Below, one piece after another: positions 1 through 9,658 of a stretch of DNA of 64,000 nucleotides (its first letter is position 1; every line of letters starts with the position of its first letter). Below the pieces are notes generated by a model. The model was not told the DNA's origin. It was given only the letters and a program-made list of their open reading frames with translations, and searched no databases. The position numbers and the translations under genes are program-made. Origin of the DNA: Microlunatus soli (GTDB lineage: Bacteria; Actinomycetota; Actinomycetes; Propionibacteriales; Propionibacteriaceae); the NCBI RefSeq assembly GCF_900105385.1, contig NZ_LT629772.1, positions 6,200,001-6,264,000 of the forward strand. Direction: 5' to 3'.

Positions 1-633
1 TGGGCCGAGTCCGGCGCGGAGTGGATCCATCTGGTCGACCTGGATGCCGCATTCGGTCGGGGCAGCAATGCCGAGGTGATCGCCGAGGTGATCAGCCGCA
101 CCGCCGAGGTCTCCTCGCTGCGGTTCGAGCTGTCCGGTGGCATCCGTGACGACGCTTCGCTGGAGCGTGCGCTGTCCACCGGATGTGCGCGCGTCAATAT
201 CGGCACCGCGGCGCTGGAGCAGCCGCAATGGTGTGAGGCGGTGATCAAGGAGCACCGCGACCGGATCGCGATCGGGCTGGACGTCCGCGGCGAGACTCTG
301 GCCGCGCGTGGCTGGACCACCGAGGGCGGCAACGTGTACGAGACGCTGCAGCGGCTGGACGCGGCCGGTTGCGCCCGCTACGTGGTGACCGATGTTGCCT
401 CCGACGGCATGCTCGCCGGACCCAACTACGACCTGCTGCGGTCGATCTGCGAACGAACCGACAAGCCGGTCGTCGCCAGCGGTGGCATCTCCACCTTGGA
501 CGATATCGCCCGGCTCCGCGAACTGGTCGGCATCGGCGTCGAGGGAGCGATCATCGGCACCGCACTGTACGTCGGCAACTTCACCCTCTCCGACGCGTTG
601 GACACCGCCGGCCGAGCCGAGGGGGACCGTTGA
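1..633 (+). CDS. priA: Phosphoribosyl isomerase A / HisA, 3' part
   Basis: The 5' end lies outside the window; reading is open from base 1 and 210 codons remain. The protein isomerises ProFAR in histidine synthesis. In actinomycetes lacking trpF the same (beta/alpha)8 enzyme (PriA) also isomerises phosphoribosyl anthranilate for tryptophan. Visible signatures are [13 protein letters not shown] near the N-terminal catalytic strand, LSGGIRD, GLDVRG, the second catalytic-Asp motif VTDVASDGM, and the phosphate-binding VASGGIS and GAIIGTAL. The stop overlaps the TTG start of the next gene. Whether it is the bifunctional form is inferred from the lineage. Confidence 0.93.
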   Translation, partial: WAESGAEWIHLVDLDAAFGRGSNAEVIAEVISRTAEVSSLRFELSGGIRDDASLERALSTGCARVNIGTAALEQPQWCEAVIKEHRDRIAIGLDVRGETLAARGWTTEGGNVYETLQRLDAAGCARYVVTDVASDGMLAGPNYDLLRSICERTDKPVVASGGISTLDDIARLRELVGIGVEGAIIGTALYVGNFTLSDALDTAGRAEGDR

Positions 634-3074
634 GCACGGCTCCGGCGGAGTCGTTCGGTACGCCCCTGCAGGGTGCCACCCAGGCCGAGCATCCGGCTCC
701 CACGTTGGATGGCCGGTTGAAGGATCTGCTGGCCGGCAAGCGAATCCTGCTGACCGGCGTCACCGGGTTCATCGGTGAGCAGCTGCTCTGGAAGATCCTC
801 AACGACCTGCCGGACACGACCGCGGCGGTGCTGGTCCGCAAGAAGGGTTCGGCCACCGCGCGGTCGCGGACGATCGGCGTGGTCAAGAAAAAGATCTTCA
901 AACCGCTGACCGAACCGTACGGTGGCCCGGAGGGTCTGGTCGATGCCCGGATCGAGGTGATCGAGGGCGATCTGCCGAACGTCCCGGAACTGCCGACCGA
1001 CATCGACGTCCTGGTGCACTGCGCCGGCGACGTCTCCTTCGACCCGCCGATCGACCGGGCGTTCAACACCAATCTGATCGGCACCGGCGCCCTGATCGAC
1101 CGGTTCCTGGAGTCCTGCACCGGAGCCGACGGTGAACTGACCCGGATGCCGCACTACGTGCACGTCTCGACCGCCTACACCGCCGGTCGGCGACGCGGCG
1201 CGATCGGTGAGGCGCCGCACGCGCACGACATCGACTACCGGGCCGAGATGGAGGCCGGGCTGGCGATGTCGGCCGAGATCGAGAACGCCTCCCGGACCGC
1301 CGATCAACTGACCAAGTTCCGCAAGGAGGCCGAGCGGGAGCATCGTGCCGCCGGCCACCTGATCACCGCAGCCGACACCGAACGGCGCCGCAAGGAATGG
1401 GTGCAGAAGAAACTGGTCGAGGCCGGCACCGAACGGGCCCGGTCGCTGGGCTGGACCGACGCCTACACCTTCACCAAGGCGCTGGGGGAGAAGCTGGTTG
1501 CCGAGAAGTGCGCCCATATCCGCGCCTCGATCGTCCGGCCGGCGATCGTGGAGTCCTCGATCAAACATCCCTATCCGGGCTGGATCGAGGGCTTCAAGAT
1601 GGCCGAGCCGCTGATCCTGGCCTACGGCCGCGGCGAACTGCCGGAGTTCCCCGCTTCGCCGGAGGCGGTCTGTGACGTGGTGCCGTGCGACTACGTGGTG
1701 AATGCGACGCTGGCGGTCGCGGCCACCGAACCGCATGTCGGGGTCTGCGAGTACTACCACGTCTCCTCCGGCGCCCGGAACCCGTTGACCTTCCAGCGGT
1801 TCTACACCTTCGTCAACGGCTACTTCACCGAGCATCCGTTGATCACCGGCGTCCGCGGCGCACCGGCGCTGCCGCAGTGGCAGTTCCCGGGCGCCGCCTC
1901 GGTCGAGCGGCTACTGTCCCGATCCGAACGTGGGCATGCGATCGCCGACCGCTTGATCAAGTTCGCACCGCGTTCCGAACGCACCCGCAAGGTCGCCAAG
2001 GACCTTGATCGTTTCCGGTCCCGGATCGACTTCCTGCGGGAGTACCTCGGGCTCTACAACGAGTACGCCCAATCCGAGCTGCACTTCGTCGACGACAACA
2101 CCCTGCGGCTGACCAAGTCGCTGCACGACGAAGATCAGGACACATTCAGCTTCGACACCGCCGACTACGACTGGTTCACCTACATCCAGGAGATCCACAT
2201 CCCTGCGGTGGTCGCGCCGATCCGCCGATTGGAGGCGCTGCGACGCCGTCGCGGCTCCCGGCCGACGACGTTCACCGACCTGAGCAGGTCCAACGACGAA
2301 CCTGGTACGGTGCTGGCCGCTTTTGATCTTGACGGCACGGTGATGTCGACCAACGTGATCGAGCAGTACCTGTGGTCCAAGCTGCCCGACCTGTCGCCGC
2401 CCGGCCGACTCGCCGAGGCCGCATCGATCCTCGGCAAACTGCCCAGCTACCTGCGGGCCGAGCGGACCGACCGCGGGATGTTCCTGCGTTCGGTCTACCG
2501 CCGCTACGCCGGCGCCGATCTGGCCGCCCTGGAGGAATACGTCGACACCGTGATGGCCCGGGAGATCCTGTCCCGGCTGTCGCCGGACGCCGTCCGCCGG
2601 GCCCGGGAGCATCGTGCCGCCGGACACACCACGGTGTTGATCACCGGCGCGATCCGGCCGCTGACCCGGCCGCTGGAACCGTTGTTCGACGTGATCGTCG
2701 CCAGCGATCTGGCCACCGACGAGCAGGGCATCTGCACCGGCTTCCTGACCGGCCCGCCGATGGTCGGGGAGTCCCGGGCAGCCTGGCTGAATCACTATGC
2801 GGCGCTGCACGGGATCGATCTGAAGAAGAGCTACGCCTACGCCGACAGCCATCCCGACCTGGCGATGCTGTCGGTGGTCGGCCGGCCGGTCGTGGTCAGC
2901 CCGGACGTGCCGTTGATGCGGGCCGCCGCGGCCAACCAGTGGACGACGGTGGAATGGAAGATCAAACCGCAGGACCGGCGCTGGTCGCGGCCGTTCCTGC
3001 AACGCGGTCGGGACGTGCCGCCGCGGGAGGACGGCGTCGCAGCTGTGACGTCCGAACTGAGGGGAGACCGCTGA
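630..3074 (+). CDS. Fatty-acyl-CoA reductase / HAD-IB phosphatase fusion
   Basis: An 814-residue two-domain protein. The N-terminal half is an extended SDR of the alcohol-forming fatty-acyl-CoA/thioester reductase type: the Rossmann motif TGVTGFIGE is near residue 40 and the YTFTK catalytic Tyr/Lys near 278, followed by a helical sterile-like region. The C-terminal part from about residue 560 is a HAD-IB phosphatase, with FDLDGT (nucleophile Asp), ITGAIRP and ADSHPD. The TTG start at 630 overlaps the priA stop and has a GAGGGGGA ribosome site. The likely role is reducing an acyl thioester to an alcohol and removing a lipid-linked phosphate; substrate unknown. Similar domains occur in ElbD, the myxobacterial ether-lipid protein. 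Confidence 0.82.
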   Translation: MSTAPAESFGTPLQGATQAEHPAPTLDGRLKDLLAGKRILLTGVTGFIGEQLLWKILNDLPDTTAAVLVRKKGSATARSRTIGVVKKKIFKPLTEPYGGPEGLVDARIEVIEGDLPNVPELPTDIDVLVHCAGDVSFDPPIDRAFNTNLIGTGALIDRFLESCTGADGELTRMPHYVHVSTAYTAGRRRGAIGEAPHAHDIDYRAEMEAGLAMSAEIENASRTADQLTKFRKEAEREHRAAGHLITAADTERRRKEWVQKKLVEAGTERARSLGWTDAYTFTKALGEKLVAEKCAHIRASIVRPAIVESSIKHPYPGWIEGFKMAEPLILAYGRGELPEFPASPEAVCDVVPCDYVVNATLAVAATEPHVGVCEYYHVSSGARNPLTFQRFYTFVNGYFTEHPLITGVRGAPALPQWQFPGAASVERLLSRSERGHAIADRLIKFAPRSERTRKVAKDLDRFRSRIDFLREYLGLYNEYAQSELHFVDDNTLRLTKSLHDEDQDTFSFDTADYDWFTYIQEIHIPAVVAPIRRLEALRRRRGSRPTTFTDLSRSNDEPGTVLAAFDLDGTVMSTNVIEQYLWSKLPDLSPPGRLAEAASILGKLPSYLRAERTDRGMFLRSVYRRYAGADLAALEEYVDTVMAREILSRLSPDAVRRAREHRAAGHTTVLITGAIRPLTRPLEPLFDVIVASDLATDEQGICTGFLTGPPMVGESRAAWLNHYAALHGIDLKKSYAYADSHPDLAMLSVVGRPVVVSPDVPLMRAAAANQWTTVEWKIKPQDRRWSRPFLQRGRDVPPREDGVAAVTSELRGDR

Positions 3075-4556
3075 ATGGCGCGCCCAGGCTTCGTACTCGA
3101 AGTGGACGATCGGACGCCGCCGCTGGTGGTGAACGACGGACCTCGGGTGCGGTTGGAACGGTTCCCGCTCGGCACCGAGGTGGTCTACCCGGGCGAATCG
3201 CTGCCGCGGCTGGATGATCTGGCCGGCGGCATCGACGCCGCGCTGGCCGAACCGGTCGACGCCGCGCCGTTGGCCAGCAAGCTGCGCGCCGGGATGAAGC
3301 TGACGATCGCGTTCGACGATGTCTCGTCCACCGCGCCGCTGCACGCTCCCGATGTCCGCGGCCGGATCATCGAACGGGTGCTGATCCAGGCCGCCGCTGC
3401 CGGCGTCGACGACGTCGCGCTGATCTGCGCCAACGGCCTGAACCGGCGCAACACCGAAGCAGAGTTGCGTCGGATGCTCGGCGAGCGGGTGTTCCGCTCG
3501 TTCTACGCCGACGGTCGGCTGACCAACCACGACGCCGAGGCCGCCGGCAGCGACTCCGGCGAGCTCAACGCCCGCGTCGCCGATTCCGACCTGTTGGTGA
3601 TGGTGCACCTGGTGCACGGCATCGGCACGGACGTGCGCAGCAGCGGACGCGCCGGTGTCGTCGAGGGTCTGGGGTCGGTCGCCGCGATCCATACCGGCGC
3701 CACGTCGACCGCTCTGGACACGATGGACGTACTCAGCATCGAGGCCGTCCTGGACAACGACCGCTATCCGGCCGCCGTCGACTTCCTCGGTCGCCGCGAG
3801 TGGGAGTGGACGCTGAAGTCTCAAGCGAAACTTCTCGGACTGCGGCAGGCGACCCGGATTGCGCCGACCAGGTCCGCACAGCTGATCGGCAGCGGTCTGG
3901 GAGCCGGCTACGGCGTCACCCGGGTGACCGCCGGCGCGCCCGACGCGGTCGCCGAGGCGAGCCGGGCACGGATCCTGGAGCAGCAGCAGGTCGAGGTGTC
4001 CGGCCAGGCCGACGTCCTCGTCCTCGGTGTGCCGGGCGTCACCGCGCACAGCGTGGACTCGGTGACCAATCCGGTGCTCGCCGCCTGGCAGGCCCTCGGC
4101 GTCGGCTATCAGGCGGCGACCGCGGGGCCGTTGGTCCGTGACGGCGGCAGCGTGATCGTCTATCACCCGCTCAGCCCGGACTTCAGCAGCCTGCACCACC
4201 CGTCGACGGTGGACTTCTTCGCCGACGTGTTGCCGGTCAGCACCGATCCGGCGGAACTGTCCGACCGGTTCGAGACGAAATTCGCCGAGGACCCGTGGTA
4301 CCGCCAGCTGTACCGGACCTCGCAGGCCTTCCATGGGCTGCATCCGTTCCGGCTCTGGGCCCAGCTCAGCGAGGCCGTCGCGCAGGTCGGTGACGTCGTC
4401 TTCGTCGGAGCCGACCGGACCAGCGCAGCCCGGCTCGGGTTCCGGGCCGCCTCGACGTTGGCCGACGCCCTGGAGATCACGGCCGCGTCGGTCGGCCGGA
4501 CACCCAAGATCCGCTACCTGCACACGCCACCGAACGTGTTGGGCGCCGTCACGTGA
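3075..4556 (+). CDS. Divergent LarA-family (nickel-pincer racemase-like) protein
   Basis: 493 residues, longer than typical LarA (about 425). The lactate racemase N-domain pattern is visible: FDDVSSTAP (residues 80-88), the ANGLN...TEAEL helix start (119-131), NHDAEA (151-156), and the region equivalent to GFSGGRK followed by a histidine (183-206). By-eye alignment with Lactobacillus LarA gives Arg75->Ser, His108->Asn (N123) and the cofactor-anchoring Lys184->Ala (A193), with a His (H206) kept near the nickel ligand. It probably acts on an alpha-hydroxy substrate, or has another role if the cofactor is not bound. It lies in a coupled cluster between an acyl reductase and an acyltransferase, so a lipid or lipid-precursor substrate is inferred. 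Confidence 0.72.
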   Translation: MARPGFVLEVDDRTPPLVVNDGPRVRLERFPLGTEVVYPGESLPRLDDLAGGIDAALAEPVDAAPLASKLRAGMKLTIAFDDVSSTAPLHAPDVRGRIIERVLIQAAAAGVDDVALICANGLNRRNTEAELRRMLGERVFRSFYADGRLTNHDAEAAGSDSGELNARVADSDLLVMVHLVHGIGTDVRSSGRAGVVEGLGSVAAIHTGATSTALDTMDVLSIEAVLDNDRYPAAVDFLGRREWEWTLKSQAKLLGLRQATRIAPTRSAQLIGSGLGAGYGVTRVTAGAPDAVAEASRARILEQQQVEVSGQADVLVLGVPGVTAHSVDSVTNPVLAAWQALGVGYQAATAGPLVRDGGSVIVYHPLSPDFSSLHHPSTVDFFADVLPVSTDPAELSDRFETKFAEDPWYRQLYRTSQAFHGLHPFRLWAQLSEAVAQVGDVVFVGADRTSAARLGFRAASTLADALEITAASVGRTPKIRYLHTPPNVLGAVT

Positions 4557-5260
4557 GGACTCCGGCGCGGATCGCCGACCCGGTGCGACGGATCCTGCAG
4601 GCAATGTCCGGGCGACCGCTGCTGGCCGCTCGGATCCGGTTGGAGGTCGGCGACCGGAGCGCGATCACCGAACCGGATCGACCGATGGTGATCGTGGCCA
4701 ATCACGCCAGCGGACTGGACAGTCAGGTGTTGCGGGCGGCGCTGCCGCCGCGACTGCGTCGACGTACCACGGTCGCCGCCGGCAGTCAGAGCCCTGATGC
4801 CGCGCTCGCCGGCGGCCGGAGCGTGCTGATCTTTCCCGAGCAGGAACGCTCGACCGACGGTGTGATGGGCGCGTTCACCGAGACCGCCGCGGCGCTGGCG
4901 ATCCGGCACCGGGCGCCGGTGCTGCCGGTCGGGATCCGGGGGACCTACGCGGTGCTGCCGTCCGGCCGGACCTGGCCGCCGAAACTGCCGTTCGGCCACG
5001 TCCGACCCCGGGTCAGCGTACGGTTCGGTTCTGTGCTGCACGCCGACCCCGACGAGACCGCATCGTCGTTCACCGACCGGATCAGTGACGCGGTACGGAC
5101 CGCGATCGCCGAGGACCGGACCACCTGGTGGCAGAGCCTGCGACATGGCCACGACGCGGCCACCCTGCCGCCGGCGGGCAGTTGGCGGCGGATCTGGGAA
5201 CAGAGCCAGTCTCCTCGGCCGGGCGGGCAGCCGCGACGGCCCCGCATCTGGAAGGGCTGA
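4553..5260 (+). CDS. 1-acyl-glycerol-3-phosphate acyltransferase-like (PlsC family)
   Basis: 235 residues with the PlsC acyltransferase core. The catalytic NHxxxxD box is NHASGLD (residues 49-55 approx.). The acceptor motif usually written FPEGTRS reads FPEQERS here, followed by the VLPVGIRG block. The GTG start overlaps the upstream stop (GTGA), so translation is coupled to the LarA-like gene. It has no clear transmembrane segment and a basic Pro-rich tail. Expected to transfer an acyl chain to a lysolipid or glycerol-phosphate acceptor. The altered motif III suggests an unusual acceptor. Confidence 0.82.
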   Translation: MRTPARIADPVRRILQAMSGRPLLAARIRLEVGDRSAITEPDRPMVIVANHASGLDSQVLRAALPPRLRRRTTVAAGSQSPDAALAGGRSVLIFPEQERSTDGVMGAFTETAAALAIRHRAPVLPVGIRGTYAVLPSGRTWPPKLPFGHVRPRVSVRFGSVLHADPDETASSFTDRISDAVRTAIAEDRTTWWQSLRHGHDAATLPPAGSWRRIWEQSQSPRPGGQPRRPRIWKG

Positions 5261-5265
5261 ACGCG

Positions 5266-6261
5266 ATGCCGTCCGAGCCGATCTCCTGGTCGCCGGTCAG
5301 CGAAGCGGAGTTGCCCGAGCTGAGTGGGCTGCTGACCGCGATCGAGCACTTCGACGAACCGTCCGAGCGGCACACCATCGAGGAGTTGCAGGAGGCCTAC
5401 GCCGAGCACGGCGCCGATCCGGCCCGCAACGCCCGGCTCGGCCGCGACTCCGGGGGCACCCTGGTCGCCTACGGCTGGCTGCACCCGTTCCCTGCCGACA
5501 CCGATCCGCGTCGGGTCTTCCTGGCCGGCGGTGTGCATCCCGGTTGGCGGCGCCGCGGCATCGGCCACGAGCTGTTGGACTGGCAGATCGCCCGCGCCGG
5601 CGAGTGGTACAACGAGAACCGCCGTCCCGAGCACGGGCCGCTGGAACTGCGGATCGCGGTCGAGGACAAGCTGGCCGACCGAGCAGCCCTGATCGCTGAC
5701 CGCGGCTTCAGCGCGGTCCGCTGGTTCGCCGACATGACCTGCCGATTCGACGAGTTGCCCTCCGGGCTGCCCGCCGTGCCCGAGCTGCCCGGGATCCGGA
5801 TCGAGCCGTACTCCGCCGAGGTCAGTGAAGAGGTCCGAGAGGCACACAACGAGGCGTTCTCCGACCACTGGGGGAGCCAGCCGATCCCGCAGATCCGGTG
5901 GCAGGAGGATCTCAGCGCCGCCTCCACCCGGCCGGAATGGTCCTGGATCGCCGTCGACACCGATTCGGGCCGGATCGCCGGCTACGCGATGAGCTCGGCC
6001 TACCAGCAGGACTGGGAGTTCCAGGGCTTCCGGGAAGGCTGGACCGATCGGCTCGGTGTGCGCCGTGACTGGCGCAACCGCGGCATCGCCAAGGCGCTGC
6101 TGATCGCCTCCATGCACTCCTTCGCCGACGCCGGCCTGGACGCCGCCGGCCTCGGCGTCGACACCGACAATCCCAGCGGTGCGTTCGGTCTCTACGCCCG
6201 GCTCGGCTACGAGCGCGGCGAAACCCAGGTGATGTACGCCCGCACCGAGCACGGGTCCTGA
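5266..6261 (+). CDS. Tandem GNAT-domain acetyltransferase
   Basis: 331 residues with two GNAT folds. The first carries VHPGWRRRGIGHELL (acetyl-CoA pyrophosphate loop, about residues 86-100); the second carries RRDWRNRGIAKALL (about 266-280) and ends with an LYARLGYE strand. This layout resembles mycothiol synthase MshD, but the specific MshD pattern is not evident, so the substrate is left open. It starts at ATG 5266, five bases after the acyltransferase stop, and is probably the last gene of the same transcript. Confidence 0.8.
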   Translation: MPSEPISWSPVSEAELPELSGLLTAIEHFDEPSERHTIEELQEAYAEHGADPARNARLGRDSGGTLVAYGWLHPFPADTDPRRVFLAGGVHPGWRRRGIGHELLDWQIARAGEWYNENRRPEHGPLELRIAVEDKLADRAALIADRGFSAVRWFADMTCRFDELPSGLPAVPELPGIRIEPYSAEVSEEVREAHNEAFSDHWGSQPIPQIRWQEDLSAASTRPEWSWIAVDTDSGRIAGYAMSSAYQQDWEFQGFREGWTDRLGVRRDWRNRGIAKALLIASMHSFADAGLDAAGLGVDTDNPSGAFGLYARLGYERGETQVMYARTEHGS

Positions 6262-6403
6262 GTCCGGGCAGGTGTCTGCAGGTCGCTTGCGGGCAGGCCG
6301 GCGGTGGGCTAGCGTCCGGTGCGCGCACTGTTGCGTGTTTGCGAGTTGATGTCCCAGTCCGACCTGTCTGGCGACTCGCGGTGATGAACCGTCGAGGTGT
6401 CTG

Positions 6404-7651
6404 GTGGGTACAGGTCGTTTTGCTGTCGTTTCTGGTGTTGGCGCTCGCTATGGATCAGTGCTCCGTACCCCTGGTGCGTTGAGGTTCTTCCCGTGGGCGG
6501 CGATCGCGCGACTGGGTGTGGCGATGAGTCGACTGGCCGTGTTGTGGGCTGTTCAGGGAGGTACCGGATCCTTCGGCCAGGCGGGTGCGGCGACCGGTGC
6601 CTTTGCGGTTGCCGACGCGGCGGTCGGGCCGCAGGTCGGCCGCCTGGTTGATCGGTGGGGGCAACGCCGTGTCGTATCGGCCACGGTTGTGCTGTTCATC
6701 GCAGCCGCGATCGGTCTGGCGATCGGCAGTGCTCGAGGATGGCCCACCTGGGCTCTGATTGGTCTAGCAGGCGTGGCCGGTGCGACAGCTCCGCCGGTGG
6801 GCGCGTTGTCGGCAGCGCGGTGGCGCAAGGTGGTTGGGTCGTCCGACCGGCTTCGATCGGCGCTGTCGTTGGAGGGATCGCTGAATGATGTGACCTTCCT
6901 GGTCGGGCCGGTGCTGGTGACCACTCTGAGCGCCACGGTCGTTTCCTGGTGCGGGCTGATCGCGGCTGTGGGTCTGGTAGCAGTGGGGATGGCCGGATTG
7001 TTGACCGCTCGGTGGAGCGAGCCCGTGCCGGCTGGGTCATCCGCTGGTCTCCTCGTTGATCGCCGGCTGATGAGTTCGCGGTTCGGCGCGTTGTTTGTGG
7101 CAAATCTGGCGATGGGACTGTTCTTCGGGGGTGTGCCGGTGACGGTCACCGCCTTCGCCTTGGCGCACGGTGCCGGGGCCTTGGCCGGGCCGATCGCTGC
7201 CGGCAGCAGTGTGATCAGCCTGACCGCCGGTTTGGTCTACGGCGGCACCCAGCGGGGCAAGCCATTGACGGTGATGACGACTGTGAGCGTGATCATCACG
7301 ATCGGTGCGGCGATGCTGGCGCTGGTTCCGAACGTTCCGGTCATGTTCATCGGCTATGGCCTGGTCGGCGGGTGCGTAGCGTTGATCTTGATCCCGGCCG
7401 CCGTCTTGTTGCAGCAGGCCACCGCAAGTGAGGTTTACACGCAGGCGATGACCTGGATCAATTCGGCGAGCGCGATCGGAATCGCCATTGCCGCGCCGCT
7501 CGTCGGCTATCTCGTCCAATCCCACGGCTGGGCGGTCGGATTCCTGGCCACGGCCGCCCTGACGGCGATCCTGCCGCTGACACTCCTGCTGACCCGGCCG
7601 GTCCTGATCGTGTTGCAGCACGACGCGGTATCGACCGATGCCGGTAGCTGA
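6404..7651 (+). CDS. MFS transporter
   Basis: About 415 residues with roughly 12 hydrophobic segments and the MFS loop motif GRLVDRWGQRR between helices 2 and 3. The start is uncertain: GTG 6404 has a GAGG ribosome site, but GTG 6458 would begin directly at VLRTPGALRFF, the usual N-terminus of this type. Codon use is somewhat richer in TTG, CGT and GTT than its neighbours, a weak hint of separate origin. It is probably a drug or metabolite exporter; the substrate cannot be read. It has 142 bp of non-coding DNA upstream, so it should have its own promoter. Confidence 0.82.
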   Translation: MGTGRFAVVSGVGARYGSVLRTPGALRFFPWAAIARLGVAMSRLAVLWAVQGGTGSFGQAGAATGAFAVADAAVGPQVGRLVDRWGQRRVVSATVVLFIAAAIGLAIGSARGWPTWALIGLAGVAGATAPPVGALSAARWRKVVGSSDRLRSALSLEGSLNDVTFLVGPVLVTTLSATVVSWCGLIAAVGLVAVGMAGLLTARWSEPVPAGSSAGLLVDRRLMSSRFGALFVANLAMGLFFGGVPVTVTAFALAHGAGALAGPIAAGSSVISLTAGLVYGGTQRGKPLTVMTTVSVIITIGAAMLALVPNVPVMFIGYGLVGGCVALILIPAAVLLQQATASEVYTQAMTWINSASAIGIAIAAPLVGYLVQSHGWAVGFLATAALTAILPLTLLLTRPVLIVLQHDAVSTDAGS

Positions 7652-7765
7652 AAACGCTGGAACAGCGCCCTCAACCCGGTGTCCCGGTCCGACCTTCTCG
7701 CGGCACGTTGCCCGCCATTTGGTGTGATAGAGGTCGAAAGACAGTTCGACCTGACGAGGAGAGAT

Positions 7766-8236
7766 GTGTCCGCCACACCGACATCGATGGGGCTCGCCGT
7801 GCGTCCGGCCCGGCCCGAGGACTACGACAGCATCATTGCGGTGGTCGACGAGTGGTGGGGTCGCGCGGCATCGCGGGACCTGACCAGGCTGTTCCTTGAT
7901 CATTTCCACGACACGAGCCTGGTGGCGTCGACTCCCGACCAAGGGCTAGCGGGATTCGTCATCGGATTCTTCTCGCCGGCGCAGCCTGAGTGTGCCTACA
8001 TCCATTTCACCGGAGTGCATCCCGACCTTCGCCGTACCGGGCTGGCGCGCTCTCTCTACGAGACGTTCTTCGAGAATGCTCGCGCTGCGGGGTGTACGCG
8101 GGCGAAGGCGATCACGTCCCCGGTGAACTCGCGTTCGATCGCCTTCCACACCGCGATGGGCTTCACCGCCTCGGAACCGGTCGCCGACTATGACGGCCCG
8201 TCGCTGGACCGGGTTGTGTTCCAGTTGGCACTGTGA
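7766..8236 (+). CDS. GNAT family N-acetyltransferase
   Basis: 156 residues from GTG 7766, which follows a strong GAGGAGAG ribosome site; ATG 7787 is the alternative. A single GNAT domain: strand 4 and the acetyl-CoA loop are VHPDLRRTGLARSLYE, and the C-terminal half has SPVNSRSIAFHTAMGF, the usual N/S...F pattern. The soluble protein acetylates an amine of unknown identity. It sits 114 bp behind the MFS gene on the same strand, so the two could be co-transcribed. Confidence 0.82.
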   Translation: MSATPTSMGLAVRPARPEDYDSIIAVVDEWWGRAASRDLTRLFLDHFHDTSLVASTPDQGLAGFVIGFFSPAQPECAYIHFTGVHPDLRRTGLARSLYETFFENARAAGCTRAKAITSPVNSRSIAFHTAMGFTASEPVADYDGPSLDRVVFQLAL

Positions 8237-8384
8237 CGAGCAGGGTTGCCGCCTCGACGTGAGCCCTAGACGTGGTCCTCGGCGGGGCGGATCGCGCGCG
8301 ACGGACGACCGTGCAACCGACCGGTGGGCAGGGCACCCAGGGCACGGTCTGGCGCGCGGAGTCGCAGGCTGGGAGCGGGAGCAC

Positions 8385-8390
8385 TAAAAT
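8385..8390 (+). promoter_or_regulatory. Probable -10 of yebC (leaderless)
   Basis: TAAAAT lies 8 nt before the yebC ATG, and no ribosome site precedes the ATG. Transcription would start at or next to the start codon. Confidence 0.5.
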
Positions 8391-8398
8391 GGGTTGCT

Positions 8399-9184
8399 AT
8401 GTCAGGACACTCCAAGTGGGCGACCACCAAGCACAAGAAGGCCGTGATCGACGCCAAGCGCGGCAAGCTGTTTGCCAAGCTGATCAAGAACATCGAGGTG
8501 GCGGCTCGTGTTGGTGGCGGTGATCCTGCCGGGAACCCGACGCTGTACGACGCGATCCAGAAGGCCAAGAAGACCTCGGTCCCCAACGACAACATCGACC
8601 GCGCCGTCAAGCGCGGCTCCGGTGTCGAGGGCGGCGGCGCCGACTACGAGACCCTGATGTACGAGGCGTACGGTCCGGCCGGCATCGCGATGCTGATCGA
8701 GTGCTTGACCGACAACCGCAACCGGTCGGCCTCCGACGTCCGCGTTGCCGTCACCCGCAACGGCGGCACGATGGCCGACGCCGGCTCCACCGCCCGGATG
8801 TTCGACCGCAAGGGGGTCGTCGTGGTCAGCAAGGAGCAGACCTCCGGCGAGGGCCGCGAGCAGACCACCCGGACACTGACCGAGGACGACCTGCTGGAGG
8901 CGACCCTGGAGGCCGGGCCGGAGGACGTCAACGACCTGGGAGAGTCCTTCGAGATCATCTGTGATCCCAACGACGTGGTCGCCGTCCGGACCGCGGTCCA
9001 GGATGCCGGCTTCGACTACGACTCGGCCGAGGTCTCCTTCGTGCCGTCCTTCACCCAGGAGATCGACGCACCGACGGCGGAGAAGCTGTTCAAGATCATC
9101 GACGCGCTCGAGGATTCCGACGACGTGCAGAACGTGTACTCCAACTTCGACGCCTCCGACGAGGTCATGGCCGCGGCCGGCTGA
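8399..9184 (+). CDS. yebC: YebC/PmpR-family translation factor
   Basis: 261 residues with the hallmark N-terminus [14 protein letters not shown], a glycine-rich segment ([11 protein letters not shown]) and the acidic C-terminal domains of the family. Family members were long called transcriptional regulators; recent work on YebC/TACO1 proteins points to relief of ribosome stalling at proline runs. The start is set by the conserved N-terminus. In many actinomycetes yebC precedes ruvCAB; here it precedes a DUF3054 gene and the proteasome locus instead. Confidence 0.95.
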   Translation: MSGHSKWATTKHKKAVIDAKRGKLFAKLIKNIEVAARVGGGDPAGNPTLYDAIQKAKKTSVPNDNIDRAVKRGSGVEGGGADYETLMYEAYGPAGIAMLIECLTDNRNRSASDVRVAVTRNGGTMADAGSTARMFDRKGVVVVSKEQTSGEGREQTTRTLTEDDLLEATLEAGPEDVNDLGESFEIICDPNDVVAVRTAVQDAGFDYDSAEVSFVPSFTQEIDAPTAEKLFKIIDALEDSDDVQNVYSNFDASDEVMAAAG

Positions 9185-9225
9185 CCTCTCTGTATTCGGG
9201 GACTTGGGCTGCTTCCGGGCTGACG

Positions 9226-9231
9226 TATCGT
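9226..9231 (+). promoter_or_regulatory. Probable -10 for the DUF3054 gene (leaderless)
   Basis: TATCGT lies 7 nt before GTG 9239, which supports 9239 over GTG 9230 as the start because 9230 overlaps the hexamer. Confidence 0.45.
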
Positions 9232-9238
9232 GTGGGGC

Positions 9239-9616
9239 GTGAGGAGCTGGATCGCGGCGGGGATCGATGTCGTGATGGTGCTGCTGTTCGCGATGGTGGG
9301 GCGGCGCAGTCACAGTGAGACCGACACGGTGCTCGGTGTGTTGCAGACCGCGTGGCCGTTCCTGGTGGCCGCGGTCGTCGGATCGCTGATCGCACTGCTC
9401 TGGCACGACGCGTACGGGTGGCGCAGCGCGCTGACGGTCTGGCTGACCACGGTCGTCGGGGGGATGCTGCTGCGGCTGGCCAGCGGCGACACCGCGGCCT
9501 GGCCGTTCTGGATCGTCGCCTTCATCACACTGGGCATTCTGATCGTCGGATGGCGACTGATCGCCCGCTCAGTGCTGCGGGTACGAGCCTCCCGGCACCC
9601 CGATCCCGCCCGCTGA
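9239..9616 (+). CDS. DUF3054 family membrane protein
   Basis: 125 residues with four hydrophobic helices and the family's conserved opening (Asp in the first helix, then FAMVGRRSHSE). DUF3054 proteins are small actinobacterial integral membrane proteins of unknown function. GTG 9239 is preferred because a -10 hexamer sits 7 nt upstream; GTG 9230 would add three residues. The gene is followed by a short hypothetical gene in the same direction. Confidence 0.8.
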   Translation: MRSWIAAGIDVVMVLLFAMVGRRSHSETDTVLGVLQTAWPFLVAAVVGSLIALLWHDAYGWRSALTVWLTTVVGGMLLRLASGDTAAWPFWIVAFITLGILIVGWRLIARSVLRVRASRHPDPAR

Positions 9617-9658
9617 GCGGCGCAATCGAGTTGCGTGCCCGCCCAGGGACACGCAACG

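Noticed and set aside
5266-6261. Mycothiol synthase MshD
   Set aside because: Double GNAT layout fits, but the specific MshD sequence pattern is not evident.
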